Source: Misgurnus anguillicaudatus
Lineage: Eukaryota; Chordata; Actinopteri; Cypriniformes; Cobitidae
Direction: 5' to 3'
Assembly: GCF_027580225.2 (NCBI RefSeq)
Contig: NC_073359.2
Coordinates: 17,306,001 to 17,370,000, forward strand
DNA: 64,000 nucleotides
Positions 1-11,900 of this stretch are shown piece after piece. A model generated the notes under the pieces. The model saw only the letters and a program-made list of their open reading frames with translations, had not been told where the DNA came from and ran no database searches. Every line of letters begins with the position of its first letter. Position 1 is the first letter of the stretch. The position numbers and the translations under genes were made by a program.

Positions 1-642
1 TCTGCTGTGTATTTTTGAAGTGGGAATTAATCAAAACCGAGTTTGATTGATCTCCTGTTTTCTCCAACATCTTGAGCACTTCCATGGTTTCCCTGAGTTT
101 ATTGGTGTGTCTAAGAGGCAGAGAGTAGATCTGAATGCATGGTTTTGATTTCAACCAGATGGTTCAGCCTCCTCCATAGAGGTGTTTTCAGCTACATATA
201 AAGGGAATCAAGCATGCACATTGAATCAGGACGTTGTTCTTATGAAGAGCGTCTGATTTGCAATGTTTGGGATAAACGTCGCTCTCAGATACGGATAAGA
301 ATCAATTAATTTTAAATCTTGGATAGCTGGATGTATGGGTTTTTAAGTTTACTTTGAAGAGAGATGTTCTCTGTAATTATTTATGGGCATATTTAATGAT
401 TTCTCTCGGTTGTAACGCGGAAATGTCTGTTTTTGTGCGTGTATGTATGAAATTTTTTAATAGGAGAGTACTCGCTCATCTTTCATCAGAATAATTGAGA
501 TGGATTGCCTAGTGGAAGTGTTCAAACATTTTTTGTTTAAGACTCCAAAGCCTTCCTGAATTTTCCTCTGGTTGTTATGAATGAATGATTAGCTGTTTTT
601 CTTGCTATGCGTAATACAACACCGACAATATTGTGACAACAT
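1..642. other. Intron 1 sequence, nothing recognised
   Basis: AT-rich sequence without a convincing exon, repeat boundary or RNA gene. It presumably lies in the first intron of the SSBP-family gene, whose start-codon exon was not found in the window. Confidence 0.5.
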
Positions 643-1900
643 TGAGTGCGTTTACATGCACAGTCTTATGCCGATTATGCTTAATAAACTGATAACACGT
701 GGGGTCATGTAAACACGTAAAACGGTTTCCTTTAAAGCCCATAAACGGCGTAAGCAAAAACCGATCGGCACAGGTAGTTTTTTGCTCATTACCCCGATTT
801 CGCGTGGCATGTAAACACCGTAACCAGCTTTCTCAATGTTTGGTCCATGTGCGCATGTCTCCGCGTTTGAAAGATAAACGTCAGACGCGGAAGTAAGCGC
901 AAAGTAACGCATAAAAGTCTCTGCTCTACTAAAGCAGTTGTCAGAGAAACTGCGAAAATAAAAACTGATGTTATATTTACAGGTTCAGGAGACACGAAAA
1001 GAGATAAAACAATATAGCTTAAAGGGACAATAAGTAGTATTTACCCCCATCTAGTGGTAAAATTGTATTTTGCATTCAAACGAACAGTGCTCTCTAGCGC
1101 TTCGCCTTTTCAAATGCGTGTTGCAACTACGGTAGCCGTTATGTAATCACTGATCTCCTTGTCCGTTTCAGCTGGTTCACGTGTTCTGAATGAAAACGCG
1201 TTGTGGAAACGCGCTGGTAGGCTAGTGCTTTTTGTCCCTCTCTGCTATTATAGTTTATCAATACGGTGGAATGACACGGAAGCCTCATTGGACTTACCCG
1301 TTCAATGTAAGTAAAGAGAAGAAATTCTAAGCTTACAAAGAAAAGTCAGATCATTCGCAGAGGTCATTTGACACCAACGAGGACATATTTATGAATAAAG
1401 ACATTGATTTTGATTAATAAAACACTTAGGGGTGGTTTCCCAGACAGGGATTAGCTTAAGCCAGGACTAGGCCTTAGTTTAATTTGGAAATATAACTATA
1501 TTTAACAAACATGCCTTGCTAAAAACATTACTTGTGTTGCATTTTGAGGCAAAACACAGGGCAGTGATGTATTTTTAGATATGTCAGTGCAAGATGTTTT
1601 CAGTTTGGACAGCTCTTACATTTATTTTCGTCTAGGAGTCTAATCCTTGTCCAGGAAACCGCTCCTTAAAATCCTACTTACAGTGCCTTTAAGACAGATA
1701 TGCCGTCGGCTTTTTGATCGACTATTATGTACTATAGGCGATGACGTCACTACCTGCGAGAAACTTGACAAATCTCCAAGTCCCATGTAACGCAGTTGTC
1801 TGCATAGCCAGTTTATTGATTTGCATGTAAACGCATGAAAACAGTTTTTTATAATAAGCAGATTTTTGATAGTTATCCGCTTATTCTGTAAACATACTCA
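643..1900. mobile_element. Non-autonomous DNA element with 'tttacatgca' ends
   Basis: The left end (TGAGTGCGTTTACATGCA) and the inverted right end (TGAGTATGTTTACAGAATAA) are alike, and both are followed by related A/T-rich subterminal sequence. The interior has short chance ORFs only and carries a second element at 1429-1665. No clear target duplication was seen, so the class is unassigned. Confidence 0.6.
1429..1665. mobile_element. MITE-like repeat with ggtttcccagacaggg end
   Basis: It starts ggggtggtttcccagac and ends with an approximate inverted copy (gtccaggaaaccgctcc). A second fragment of the same family lies at 7806-7905 (ggggcggtttcccggacagg). It sits inside the 643-1900 element and is therefore the younger insertion. 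Confidence 0.6.
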
Positions 1901-3970
1901 TTGTTAGTGAAGTGATCGGACCACTTGCAAAGCAAGCATTTAAATAGTTTTTAACAGACATATTAAATTTAATCTGCTACGTTGTACTGTCATAATGTTT
2001 TTAGCCCATCACCAGGTGCTACGTATTTAAAATCTACGAAGTTTTGGTTGCCTGTGGTCAAAAGGTTTTTACACATTTGAAGCTTGTATGTATGTTTGTT
2101 ATTGTTTATTTGTTAAAGCTTAATGTACACGAGCACTAGACTGAATTGCGAAAATACGTTTTCAAATGCATTGAAATTTTTCTTCTGTCGGATATATCAT
2201 AACAAAGTAATGCCAGCTGTATCTTTACAACCGCCCTCGAATGTTCACTTGTAAATTTCGCCCACCTTTAAGGCTCCCCCATGCGTCTTCACACCAGACC
2301 CTGCGGCTAAATTATTGAAATCGAGACGGCAAAGTTCATTTGTTAACTGTCTGCGCTTGAGCTAGCTAAACTTGGCTCAGCCTCTTTTATGTATAAACGA
2401 AATCTTGACTGGGAGCCTCGGGCTAGATGTCAAGATCTGTTCTCAGGTTAAGTTGGGAAAGCTTGTCATTATGGGAAAAGACATGCAGCTATGGGTGAAT
2501 GCAGAAGCAAAAGCAGAACCTCGTCAGATATTTCTGTCCATCATCGCTGTATCGACATTCGTGCAGCCAGCCGCTGTCAAGGTCCAAATTATCCCCGCTG
2601 CGTGGCTCTCAGAATTCGGCATGTGAATGCCACTTGTCTTACAATGTGGTTCATCTTAATATTAAGTCAATAGGGCTTCCTTTCTTTTCCACTTCGAGCT
2701 GTTGTTTTGCATAAGGATTAGCCAGGCACACACTGAGCGCTTCAGCCTGTTGCAAGCCTGGCTATTAGTCGAAATTCCTGTGACAGCATGACGAAAGTGT
2801 TCCCTGAAGCCCTCCGTAGATGAAGTCCTCCTCAATAATGCATCATGGCACGAACAGGAACCCATCATCGACCTGAAGAACTTCCTCGGATTATTCAGGG
2901 CTCTACCACGATTTCATCCTGCCACTCATGGGAACCTCCGTTTGATCCATCTCAACGCGGTCAGATTCAGAAGTTGGCAAGTCCGCTGGGTACATAATTT
3001 CGTCAAGGTGTCATTTTTCCCATCGTATGACCCCTACCCTGCGGCTGTTGTGAGAGGTTGCGGAGACTCGACCCTTTGGTGAGGTTGGTTGGAGGATGAT
3101 TTGAAGGGTGTTGTGGTCTTTTAAGGGGACTGTGTCAGCCACAACATGTCAGGTTGATGGACAACCTTGAGGGTGTTCATGAACTCATCCAGCGCATCAT
3201 AATGTGCTTCCAGCAGTCCGCTGGAGGAACCTGTGCAGATGTTCTTGAGAAAATTAAGTGTGACAAGATATTTGAGCTGATGAATTTTTCCAAACTTCTA
3301 AATGCCGCCAAATTAAATTGAAAGTAAAATCGTGAAGAAGTTCACTCACATTTCACAAAAGTACTTTGTTGACAGCTGTATATGCTTGAGAGTAGCTCCT
3401 AAAATGAGGATGTCTGATGAAACACTAAGAAATAATTCAGACACAAGTCCTTCAAAGTATTTCATGGTGTATTACTAGCTGGAAGCTGTACTTCTAGATA
3501 TTCTCTCTAAATAATGTCTTGTTAATTGGACAGATAATGTATTTTTATGTTAAATGAAGGCTTCTTATAGTGTTTTGAACTAAATTTTATATGTAAGATT
3601 GGTGCTATTAAATAATAAAAGTGACGAAACAACTGAGCCAGAAATATTGGCTACATTTAAGCATCGGATATTACACTGTGTTCAAAGTTAGATGTTGATA
3701 TCCCTTCTTGATTTATTGGAGGTACATAAACTTAATAAACTTGACATTGCCTAAACTTTTATTGCCTAATGTTTGGAAGATGTTAAAGGAAAAAAGTTAG
3801 CTTTGCAAATGTTCAGTTTTTAACAGTATTCTAGCTACAGTTTTTAAAAGTGAATGTTTACATCACCTAAGCTGCTCCCATCTTTGTATGATAAACCTGA
3901 ATCCTGGTAAAATCTAAGGCCTTATTTATAGTTCTGCATCAGACCTACTTTATAGGTCATCAGTTTTCGC
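1901..3970. other. Intron 1 sequence, nothing recognised
   Basis: No exon with plausible splice sites and family similarity, no terminal-repeat pair and no RNA gene was recognised. ORFs are short and overlap on both strands, as expected by chance. Confidence 0.45.
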
Positions 3971-4225
3971 TAGGGCTGTGACGATGCATCGCGTTTTCAA
4001 TTAAAAAATATCTGTCTGAAATCGTTTTGAATCGCAAGGGTCCGATACAAGCTCATACGTGTACTACAGCTCTTTGATCAGTAGGAAGTCTTTATCAATC
4101 TAAAATCACTTTGTGTCGTTTATAACGTGCATTTAAAAAAAGCGAAACACTCGTCAAACAAATATATTCTTTTTCATGAAAATACCCAAAACAATTTGAA
4201 GAACAGCAATATAAATATGCTTATA

Positions 4226-4456
4226 GACGGTTTCATCGGAAGCACGTGCGTTGTCGCGGTTAGGCGTCTGGTCGGAACTTACTTCCGGTTTCTGTTTGTT
4301 TAATGGCCTGACTAGTGGCTAAAATGATCTTTGGAACAAATACATTGTCAAAAATAAAAATGTTTTAGTGTCCTAAAGAAAGGGGGAAATGGCGATCATA
4401 AATCACGACTATGTAGAGGAAGGTCAGGCAGCTGGTTTGTATTTAACATTGTATAC
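4226..4456 (+). mobile_element. Solo left end of a TATAGAC-terminal element
   Basis: It begins TATAGACGGTTTCATCGG and continues through acttccggtttctgtttg. The same left end is seen at 50367, and an inverted right end closes 51195-51980. No matching right end follows here, so it is a fragment inserted in, or recombined with, the surrounding hAT copy. Confidence 0.6.
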
Positions 4457-4868
4457 TAGGGATGTAACGATTCAACCGTGTGTCCCATTAAAAATGCCTG
4501 TCTGAAATCGATTCTTTGTTTAATGCACAGCTTGTGTGTATACTACGGCATTTGGTCAGTAGGAAGTCCTTATCAATCTAAAATCATAACGAGTTGGAGT
4601 CGTTTATAGCGTGCATTTAAAAAAGCAACACTCGTTAAACCAAGTCATTTAAAATATTCTTTATTATCATGAAAATACCTGAAACAATTTGAAGAACATT
4701 GATATAAATATTCCTGTAGACATTTCCTGGAATAGCATTCGTAATGCTACTTCTGTGGCACAAAGGGAGTTTCTGAACGAGAGCGCCCCCTGGCATTTGG
4801 ATGTGCCTGGATTTCACCATAATTCATTCAAATTCATTTATTGAGAAAACGCGCATTTGCACGGTTAA
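4457..4868 (+). mobile_element. hAT-type MITE body, second copy; carries an empty TTAA site
   Basis: It starts TAGGGATGTAACGATTCAAC and is similar along its length to the reverse complement of 31990-32404 plus 33199-33229. The TTAA at 4488-4491 is intact here, whereas in the copy at 31990-33229 the same TTAA is filled by a 787-bp element. The right end of this copy continues after the Harbinger-type insertion, at 7679-7695. Confidence 0.8.
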
Positions 4869-7678
4869 CGCCTGTTTCACACATACTCCGTATGCAGTGC
4901 GTTTGCGGTGCGTAATTTTTTACGTAGCCATGTTAACAGGTTAGAGCTTTCACACAGCATACGTATGCGGTCCGTCCTGTCCGTTGCAGATGCGGTGCGG
5001 TGCAGCAGTGCTGCGATCGTTTCGGCAGCGAGTCTATTTTTGCTGTATGGCACGCAAGCTGCACGCGCTGATTTAAAGTGATAGCGCATGTTTTGTGGTC
5101 AGAATGAACACGGATTTACACAAAAATGCAGTAATTTCACTCTAAATGGATGTAAATAAAGTTTTTCTGTAGTTTTTTCTGTAATCTTATTTGTTTAATC
5201 CCAGTATGAAGCAATTAAGGCAAAACATTTACCACGAGTTAAAAAATGATATGTATAACATCTTGTTAAATATTCTACCGTGTTTATATACATTGCATAT
5301 ACATAAAGTATGCTATTAATTTTACCATTACCATTAATTATACTAACACGGTCTTTTAGTTTTTATTTGTAAAACAACAGTAACCAAATTTATATTGTCT
5401 TATAACAATCCATATAACCATGGAATTTTTAGTTAAACTAAGGTAATACAAATCATAATCAATCTGACAAAAAACGTTTTGTCAACCGTTAAAATTATGG
5501 TTAATTTTTCTAAAGAGAACTATACAAAATGATCTGTTTGATAGACAGGGAAGCACCTGTCAATCAGCGCTATTATAACAGAGCGAGGCGAGAGACGAAC
5601 GTGCTCAGTATGGAATAATGTGTTGATCTTGAATGATTGTAAGAATACATTTGCTTTAAATTAGGGCTGTCAATAGATTAAAAAAATTAATCTAGATTAA
5701 TCGCATGATTTCATGAGTTAACTGCGATTAATCGCAAATTAATCGCACATGTGTATCCGTTCTAAATTTACCCTACTTTAACACTTTTCAGGTTTTTAAT
5801 ATTCTAATCATATATACATATACAGATGATTTATTCAAATGTATGTTAACAACAGGCTGTTTACATTTTAACAGAATCACCATCCATTGTTTTGTATATG
5901 AATTTTCATTTCAGAAGATTTTTCTTTCTCCATTTTTGTTTGCTGCTGCATCATTTGTGACCTGTGCAGGCAAGTTGAGTCGGAATTAGCAAATTTTTAA
6001 AAAATAGTTGTTCATATTTTGACATTCTCTATTAAAACATAGAACAATGCATGATTTGTTGAAATATAACAAAATATGACAGAACTACACGTGTTTAAAG
6101 TTGAAAGAGTCAAATTACCACAAAAATTTCCACATCCATACATTATATTACCACATCAATACCTTAAAATCACTGGTAAAACTAATAGATTTAGCACACA
6201 CAAAGCAAAAACATCATCAATGTATGTTCAACTTTTTTTCCTTTTGTTTGATTGACATTGAGACAGACTGCTTAAAATCTAAGTGATCTAATATAATGTT
6301 ACACATCAGATAGTTTTACCCAACAGTTAACCAAACATTTACTTAAAACATAACAGATTATAGAGCCTACCTGCGTGAATTCTTATCAAAACAGATATTT
6401 GTAAAACTGTAATTTTGTGTAGATGTCTATATATCCGGGTCGCGCACTCGCGCGTCTGTGTGCACGCGCTTCAGATATCAGTCAGTCAGCGTGAGGGGAT
6501 CGCTTTTGAGTCTTGTCGCTCTTAATAACTCTTTAACATTAATCAGGTACCGAACTTTATCTCTCTTAATGACTCTTTTAACATCAAGCAAGTCCTGCAG
6601 TCTATTTTCTAAGTCATGCATAAAAGCGAAACCAAAATGAATTGAGACGCATTTTTGTATTAGATTAAGCATTAGGAGGACGGTAACGTTACACCTCTCA
6701 GACGTATAAATAAAGATCATATCAGATGTCCAACGAGCATTTAGAGCATTGGATTTGGTAGACGATTTGCTTAATGTTCTTATTTCTATGAAAACCTTTT
6801 ACTCATTTAGAGAGAGTCACATTTGTCTGCGTCTCTGTTCATTCAACTATGGGCTGGACCAAGGGTCAAACAGAAATTGCGCGTTGCGTTAATCTCCGTT
6901 AAAAAAATTAGTGGCGTTGAAATGAATTTGCGTTAACGCGTTATTAACGCGTTAATTTTGACAGCCCTACTTTAAATATAATGTTTGTCATACAACGTTT
7001 TGGGAGATAATAATGATTTTTTTTTCAATTGTTATTGAGCTTATTTAGACTTGTTGCAGTTATAACAGCGTGTTTTACCTCAGAGTTTGTTTCAGTAATA
7101 ATGCTGTTTTTCCGGTAATAATAATACAATTTGCATGTCAATCTTGCTTCCTTGTCTGTTTATTCATGTCATTATGCTGTTATTTTAATTATTTGAGAAT
7201 ATTTCTTGCCATATGAGCTTCATTGCCGTTATATAAATACTCTCGTCTATGCAAATATATAAATAATATAGGAAATGTAGCCTATAATGTAACCATGCTT
7301 GTCACCTATATTTTCTCTTGAAAAGTTATAATGCTAATTTATATTTATGATATATGTGGAGATAAATAGACCTTTGATCCTTTCATGTGTCCTGACCATT
7401 GCACTAGAGATTTTAAACATCCTAGTCTATCAAATAATATCTAAAGTATATTGTTTTGTGAAGAAAAAAAACACAGCAGGCTATTAGTTTATTGATGAGG
7501 CGCTGTTCAACAGAAAGTGTCAATCACATGATTATTTGATACGCAGAAGCAGCGGTTAGCAACGCACTGCAAACGGAGTATGTGTGAAAGCACAACGGAT
7601 GCTTGACGGACCGCACCGCATACGTACTGCAACACGCACCGCAAACGCACTGCATACGGAGTATGTGTGAAACAGGCG
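4869..7678. mobile_element. PIF/Harbinger-type element with TAA target duplication
   Basis: Its termini are inverted repeats of at least 40 bp: CGCCTGTTTCACACATACTC at the left and the matching inverted end ...GTATGTGTGAAACAGGCG at the right. It is flanked by TAA (4866-4868 and 7679-7681), the 3-bp TWA duplication typical of PIF/Harbinger. Removing it restores the end of the hAT MITE. No transposase frame is visible; the interior is AT-rich and carries a further hAT element at 5662-6969. Confidence 0.85.
5662..6969. mobile_element. hAT-type non-autonomous element with perfect 8-bp duplication
   Basis: It starts TAGGGCTGTCAATAGATTAA and ends ...TTAATTTTGACAGCCCTA. It is flanked on both sides by CTTTAAAT (5654-5661 and 6970-6977), an exact 8-bp duplication. 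The ends carry 'attaatcgc' and 'gttaacgcg' subterminal repeats. There is no transposase ORF. It is the innermost layer of the nest at 3971-7695. A related but different end lies at 49797. Confidence 0.88.
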
Positions 7679-7805
7679 TAATCGTCTCAGCCCTAGTTTT
7701 CACTTATACATCTGTGTTGATGTTCACGTCTACGTACAATTAGATTTTGATGTTGACAAATCTCATTTAAATACCCATTTTTATAGTCTGCGATTTAAAC
7801 GCTAT

Positions 7806-7905
7806 GGGGCGGTTTCCCGGACAGGGATTAGAGTAGTCCTAGACTTAAACACTTTTAAGAGCTCTCCAAACTGAAAACAAATTGCACTTACATTGTAAGT
7901 GCATT
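7806..7905 (+). mobile_element. Fragment of the ggtttccc...acaggg MITE family
   Basis: It begins ggggcggtttcccggacagg followed by gattagagtagtcctagac, matching the left end of the element at 1429. The right end is not found, so it is a truncated copy. Confidence 0.55.
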
Positions 7906-7942
7906 GTAAACATTGTGTGTTGTTTTTAAAATGGACTTTATA

Positions 7943-8328
7943 TTAGTGATAGACCGATATATCGGCCGGCCGATATATCGGGCTGATATTTGCGAGTTTT
8001 ATGTGTATCGGCATCGGCCGATATGTGGCTGCCGTGTTTGCCGATTTTCCCCCGCCATTATTTACAGACAGAGTGCTGGAAGCCGCAAGCGATTGCAGGT
8101 CATGTGACTAAAAACAACCAACCTTTCCATGACAAAAAAGATGGTTCCATAGCACCCTCACCTGTTTTTACTATTTGTTAAATATAGTTTTTTAAGTTCT
8201 ATAAATGTTACTTTTTTAAAATTGAGACTTGTAACATTTGGCATCATGATTGTGTCATTTTTATGATGTAAACTGAGTGAGCAAAAGCAGTATTGGCTTC
8301 AAATATCGGCTCAAGAAAATCGGCAGCC
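7943..8328 (+). mobile_element. Truncated MITE with ccgatatatcgg motifs
   Basis: It begins tagtgatagaccgatatatc and carries repeated short palindromes (ccgatatatcgg, catcggccgat). From memory this resembles the ends of common fish hAT-type MITEs. The expected inverted right end is missing; the sequence passes directly into the hairpin element at 8329. Confidence 0.6.
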
Positions 8329-8767
8329 TATATTTTATGGCGTAATAGCACTTTTGGGAGTACTTCGACTCGCCTGGAAAGTCCGCTCCCCTTCTCACTC
8401 TCATAATGGGAGAGGGAGGGTGTTACTGCGCCAAGTCGAAGTACTCCCAAAAGTGCTATTACGCCATAAAATATAGTTCCTCTTTTAAATCCACTTAGAA
8501 AAGTGCTACGTTTTATTTTGTACCACCAAACTTGCTCGTATAACTACTCGTCTTAAATAGGAAAAACGTTGATGTGTTTGGTCACTTCTAACTTTATCTC
8601 TAAATGGTAGCATTGAATGAATGGGGCTAAGCTAAATGCTATCGAAGCGTCGCAGCGCGCTCCAGCGCTTACGTGCACGCACACAGATGATAGAGGGATG
8701 TATCAACAATTCTTAGTTAAGGTAATAACATATTTTAATATTGAAAATGAGTAGACTATTCCTTTAA
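8329..8767 (+). mobile_element. Hairpin (fold-back) element, copy 1, left side truncated
   Basis: The arms 8329-8370 and 8434-8475 are perfect 42-bp inverted repeats around a 63-nt loop (8371-8433). The element continues to a TTAA end (8764-8767). A second copy lies at 63495-63953, where the arms are longer and the loop is in the opposite orientation. The 3' part (gaatgaatggggctaagct and following) is shared with the TTAA element at 11901-13266. Confidence 0.85.
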
Positions 8768-10503
8768 TCAATACGATTGAGGACGATCGGATGAAAATTT
8801 GGATCGTATTGAAGGGGGTGGTGTACTCCGATCTGTGATCCGATCTGCCGGAGAAAAGTATGCGCACATGCGCAGAACATTTGTGCTCAAGTTCACATCT
8901 TATTTTAACCTCTTATATCACATGATTCTCGTCACAGAAACACGCAACAACAGGGTAACGCATCACGCATTATTAAGGAAACGTAAATGGGGTCACATGC
9001 TGTACACGCAATGTACATTCTGCCGCGTTTATGTGTACTTTTAAAAGCTTAGGCAACTTAAAGCAATAAAATACCATTGTGCCTTTCGAAAAGTGTGTTT
9101 TCATTACCTATATCTGAAAACTTCTTAAGAACAACTTTCTCCAACTCAGCTTCGACTTTAATCCAGAGATAAAGCGTGAACTCGACGAGGGATGCTGTCC
9201 GCATTGTGATGTTGTCAAGTCCTCTGCTTTTTTCGAGTTTAGATTTGGGCTACTGTTTAAACCGTTTCCATCAGTTGTTTTTTTCTGCGGGTTAAAGATG
9301 AAAGTAGTTTGTTCCAGGGCTTAAAAACGAAAAAAATTAGCAATCGTTTCACTCCGAGCAGAATCAATATTTTAACGTTTCCGTTTTTGCGTTCCTCATT
9401 GAACATTTACGTTCCGAAAACAGTTTACTTAGAAAAAATACCGGTTAATAACGTTATTTTAATTCAGACTATACTTTAACAAATGCATGCATACAGACTA
9501 ATTTACCCACAAAAATAATAACATAACACATGATAAAACTAAACTACAACATTTCATTAATTGTTAAAACCACAAAACAAATACCTGCATTAATTTTAAG
9601 TATAAACAGCTGAAAAAAACGACCCGTTTTATGCTGGTCTTTTACTGGTTGAAACCGCAGCATACTCTGCTGGATGTTTACGTTAAATGTGCCTCTGTAA
9701 GTTACTTCAGTGAATCCCGGCTACTGTACTTCTCCCCCACATCCTTTAATATTGCAGAAAGACTTGTTAAGACAGCTTGTCGTAAGAAAAATAATAACAA
9801 AAAGGAATTTCTTGGTGGCGACCCATCTAAAAAGTAATTGACAGTGGTATAAGTCCCCTGGCTTTTTTGAGTTACAGTTTGCATCTTCATATTTCCAAGC
9901 AAGTTTTAACTTAAACATACCTCTGAACATTTGATGGGTAGCTTTGTGGTTATTTAAGACAAATGCTATCGGGCCGGAGACTCGATGACTGCGGCGCGGG
10001 CATTTCACTCACGCTATGTGTCAAAGTCACTCACGCTTGATGCGTCAAAGTCACATGTTGTACTGTTCAATTCATGATTGGTCACTGATAAAGTACAATA
10101 TTAAAGAACGATAAAATAACGTTATTAACCGGTTAATGGTAATTTTAAATAAACGTTTCTGTTTAGAACAATTAAAATTGATTTTGTTTTCGTTTTCGTT
10201 TTTGTTCCTGTTAAAATTTCGTTCGTTTCCGGTTTTCGTTTTCGTTCCTTGAACCGGTTCAGAGCCCTGGTTTGTTCATTAGTTATGGGTATTTGGGCTG
10301 TGAATAGTCATTGGGATGCTTTTGGGCTAGTTTTAAATGTCCATTTGGGATAGACGTTCTGTTCAGATTCTATAGAATGTACATGTAAACGAACATTTTA
10401 ATCAGATTGCTATGTTTAGGGTGCATGTAAACTGTATCGTCGTAACCTTCAATCGTATTGAATTCAGTCGGATTGACAAAATTTTGTGCATGTAAACATA
10501 GCC
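8768..10503. mobile_element. Element with 'catgtaaacatagcc' right end
   Basis: The right end reads gtgcatgtaaacatagcc, and the subterminal caatcgtattgaattcag is mirrored near 8768 by tcaatacgattgagg. The outermost left end is missing, apparently because the hairpin element abuts it. It contains the hAT insertion 9315-10269. Confidence 0.5.
9315..10269. mobile_element. hAT-type element with perfect 8-bp duplication GTTTGTTC
   Basis: The ends are CAGGGCTTAAAAACGAAAA and ...CCGGTTCAGAGCCCTG, with 'accggttaataacgttat' subterminal sequence at both sides in inverted orientation. It is flanked by GTTTGTTC at 9307-9314 and 10270-10277. It is 955 bp long with no transposase frame. Confidence 0.88.
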
Positions 10504-10995
10504 AGAGATGCGGCATAGGTGTGATGCAGTAGTATTAATCTGGCTTAAGGTACGTGGATACATTCGCCCAGGTTTCCAACTGAAATTCTGATATCAAGTG
10601 CTGTTCTACTGCACCTTTCCAAATAGAAACTAACTTTCCATAAAAGTACAATTTTTGCTCTTTTAATTCTTAGATTTTAATCATCTTCATGCATTTTCAA
10701 GGCTCTTTTACAACTGATCCGCTTTGAGTGCTCAGCTAATCACTGCAATCTATTTACATCTATATTTTAAATGGATAAGCCAGTGCAACTGCTTTATTCT
10801 CACTTGAACTTGTGACCAATATGAAATGTCATTTTTTTTAAGGAGAAAAACGTCATGTCCCCTACCATGTCATGTAAATGCACAATAAACAGGGTACATT
10901 GTAAAACTTCCTCACAGACTATATAGACGAGAAATGAATTTAATATTTATAAAAGAATGATTATTTACAATGTTTTCTTTCTTTTTGTTTTGCAG
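10504..10995. other. End of intron 1
   Basis: No repeat boundary was recognised. The last 30 bases form a T-rich polypyrimidine tract leading into the acceptor AG at 10994-10995. Confidence 0.5.
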
Positions 10996-11068
10996 GTTAG
11001 CTTTATATGTGTATGAGTACTTGCTACACGTTGGCGCACAGAAATCGGCACAGACCTTCCTGTCAGAG
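10996..11068 (+). CDS. ssbp2/3/4: SSBP2/3/4-family gene, coding exon with LisH/LUFS motif (probably exon 2)
   Basis: The 73-bp exon is preceded by a T-rich tract ending tgcag (acceptor AG 10994-10995) and followed by gtgagt at 11069. Its first base completes a split codon; the next 24 codons begin [12 protein letters not shown] and end AQTFLSE. This is the LisH core of the LUFS domain in SSBP2, SSBP3 and SSBP4, nuclear cofactors that bind and stabilise LDB1 in LIM-homeodomain transcription complexes. From family knowledge the preceding exon ends ...QAREK, consistent with the phase seen here. The reading frame continues into the next two exons. The peptide is nearly invariant between paralogues, so it fixes the family but not the member. 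The initiator exon was not found in 1-10995. Single-stranded DNA binding is a property of the family and is not visible in this exon. Confidence 0.95.
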
Positions 11069-11896
11069 GTGAGTGTTTACTTCAGCCACAAGCAAACATG
11101 AAATTCGATCATAGAAAGAAATGTCATCACTGGATGTGACCAAGTCTCTCATGGTTCAAGTCACTTTAGATAAAAACTTCTGCGTAAGGCATACATTTAA
11201 ATGTGCATTAATCACATAAGCTTCACTGTTAGTAGTCAACACCTCTCTTTTTTTTTTACTTGAACTGGTAGCAGTGCAAGTGGTCTTGCAGACTGAAGAT
11301 CAGTGTCGGTTTTAACACTTGTTAGCACCTAGGCCTGGTTGGACACTTGTTATTTATCACACGCTTTTCTCCAAAACCACCTGCATTTCGCTGCTTGAAC
11401 CTGTTAAACGGCAAAAGTCTTGATCAATATAGGAAAACAGTACTGTCTGTTACGGGTCAGATTGATTCGGGTTCTTTATAACCATCAGACACAACTGAAG
11501 CATTAGCATTTGTACGGCAGCTACTACTGATTTAAGTGGATTTTAGACATGCTGGCCCTTAGCAGTAGTGGTTTTAATGATGTAGTGGAGCTTCCGCTAT
11601 AGTTCACATCAGTGTAGTTGTCACTATATGAACATTATTATATATAGAGTATGAGAACACTACATGTTTGGAGTGGAGGTGATGCCTCCACTTGTTTTAT
11701 AACTGCTCTTAAAATCAACCGCGTTTAAAAGTCTGATTTAATCTCGGCCTTTGAATAGGGGCAGTTGCTTTGTGATATACACGTGATGCTGTATCTTGAA
11801 TTTACTCTCTTACAAATGTAATGAAAGACTTTTGCTAATTGTTGCTAATTGGAGTCGAAATAATTTTTAAAGATTTGTTTTAAAGATTTGTCATTC
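11069..11896. other. Start of intron 2, nothing recognised
   Basis: It begins with donor gtgagt. Apart from a run of T near 11250, no repeat boundary, RNA gene or exon was recognised. Confidence 0.45.
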
Positions 11897-11900
11897 TTAA

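Larger units (their letters stand above)
3971..7695. mobile_element. Outer composite hAT-type element, heavily interrupted
   Basis: It starts TAGGGCTGTGACGATGC and ends ...TCTCAGCCCTA. The 8 bases before (GTTTTCGC, 3963-3970) and after (GTTTTCAC, 7696-7703) match at 7 of 8, as a hAT target duplication would. Inside are a partial copy (3971-4225), a piece of a TATAGAC-end element (4226-4456), a second copy of the hAT element (from 4457) and a Harbinger-type insertion (4869-7678). A related copy in reverse orientation lies at 31990-33229. Confidence 0.75.
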
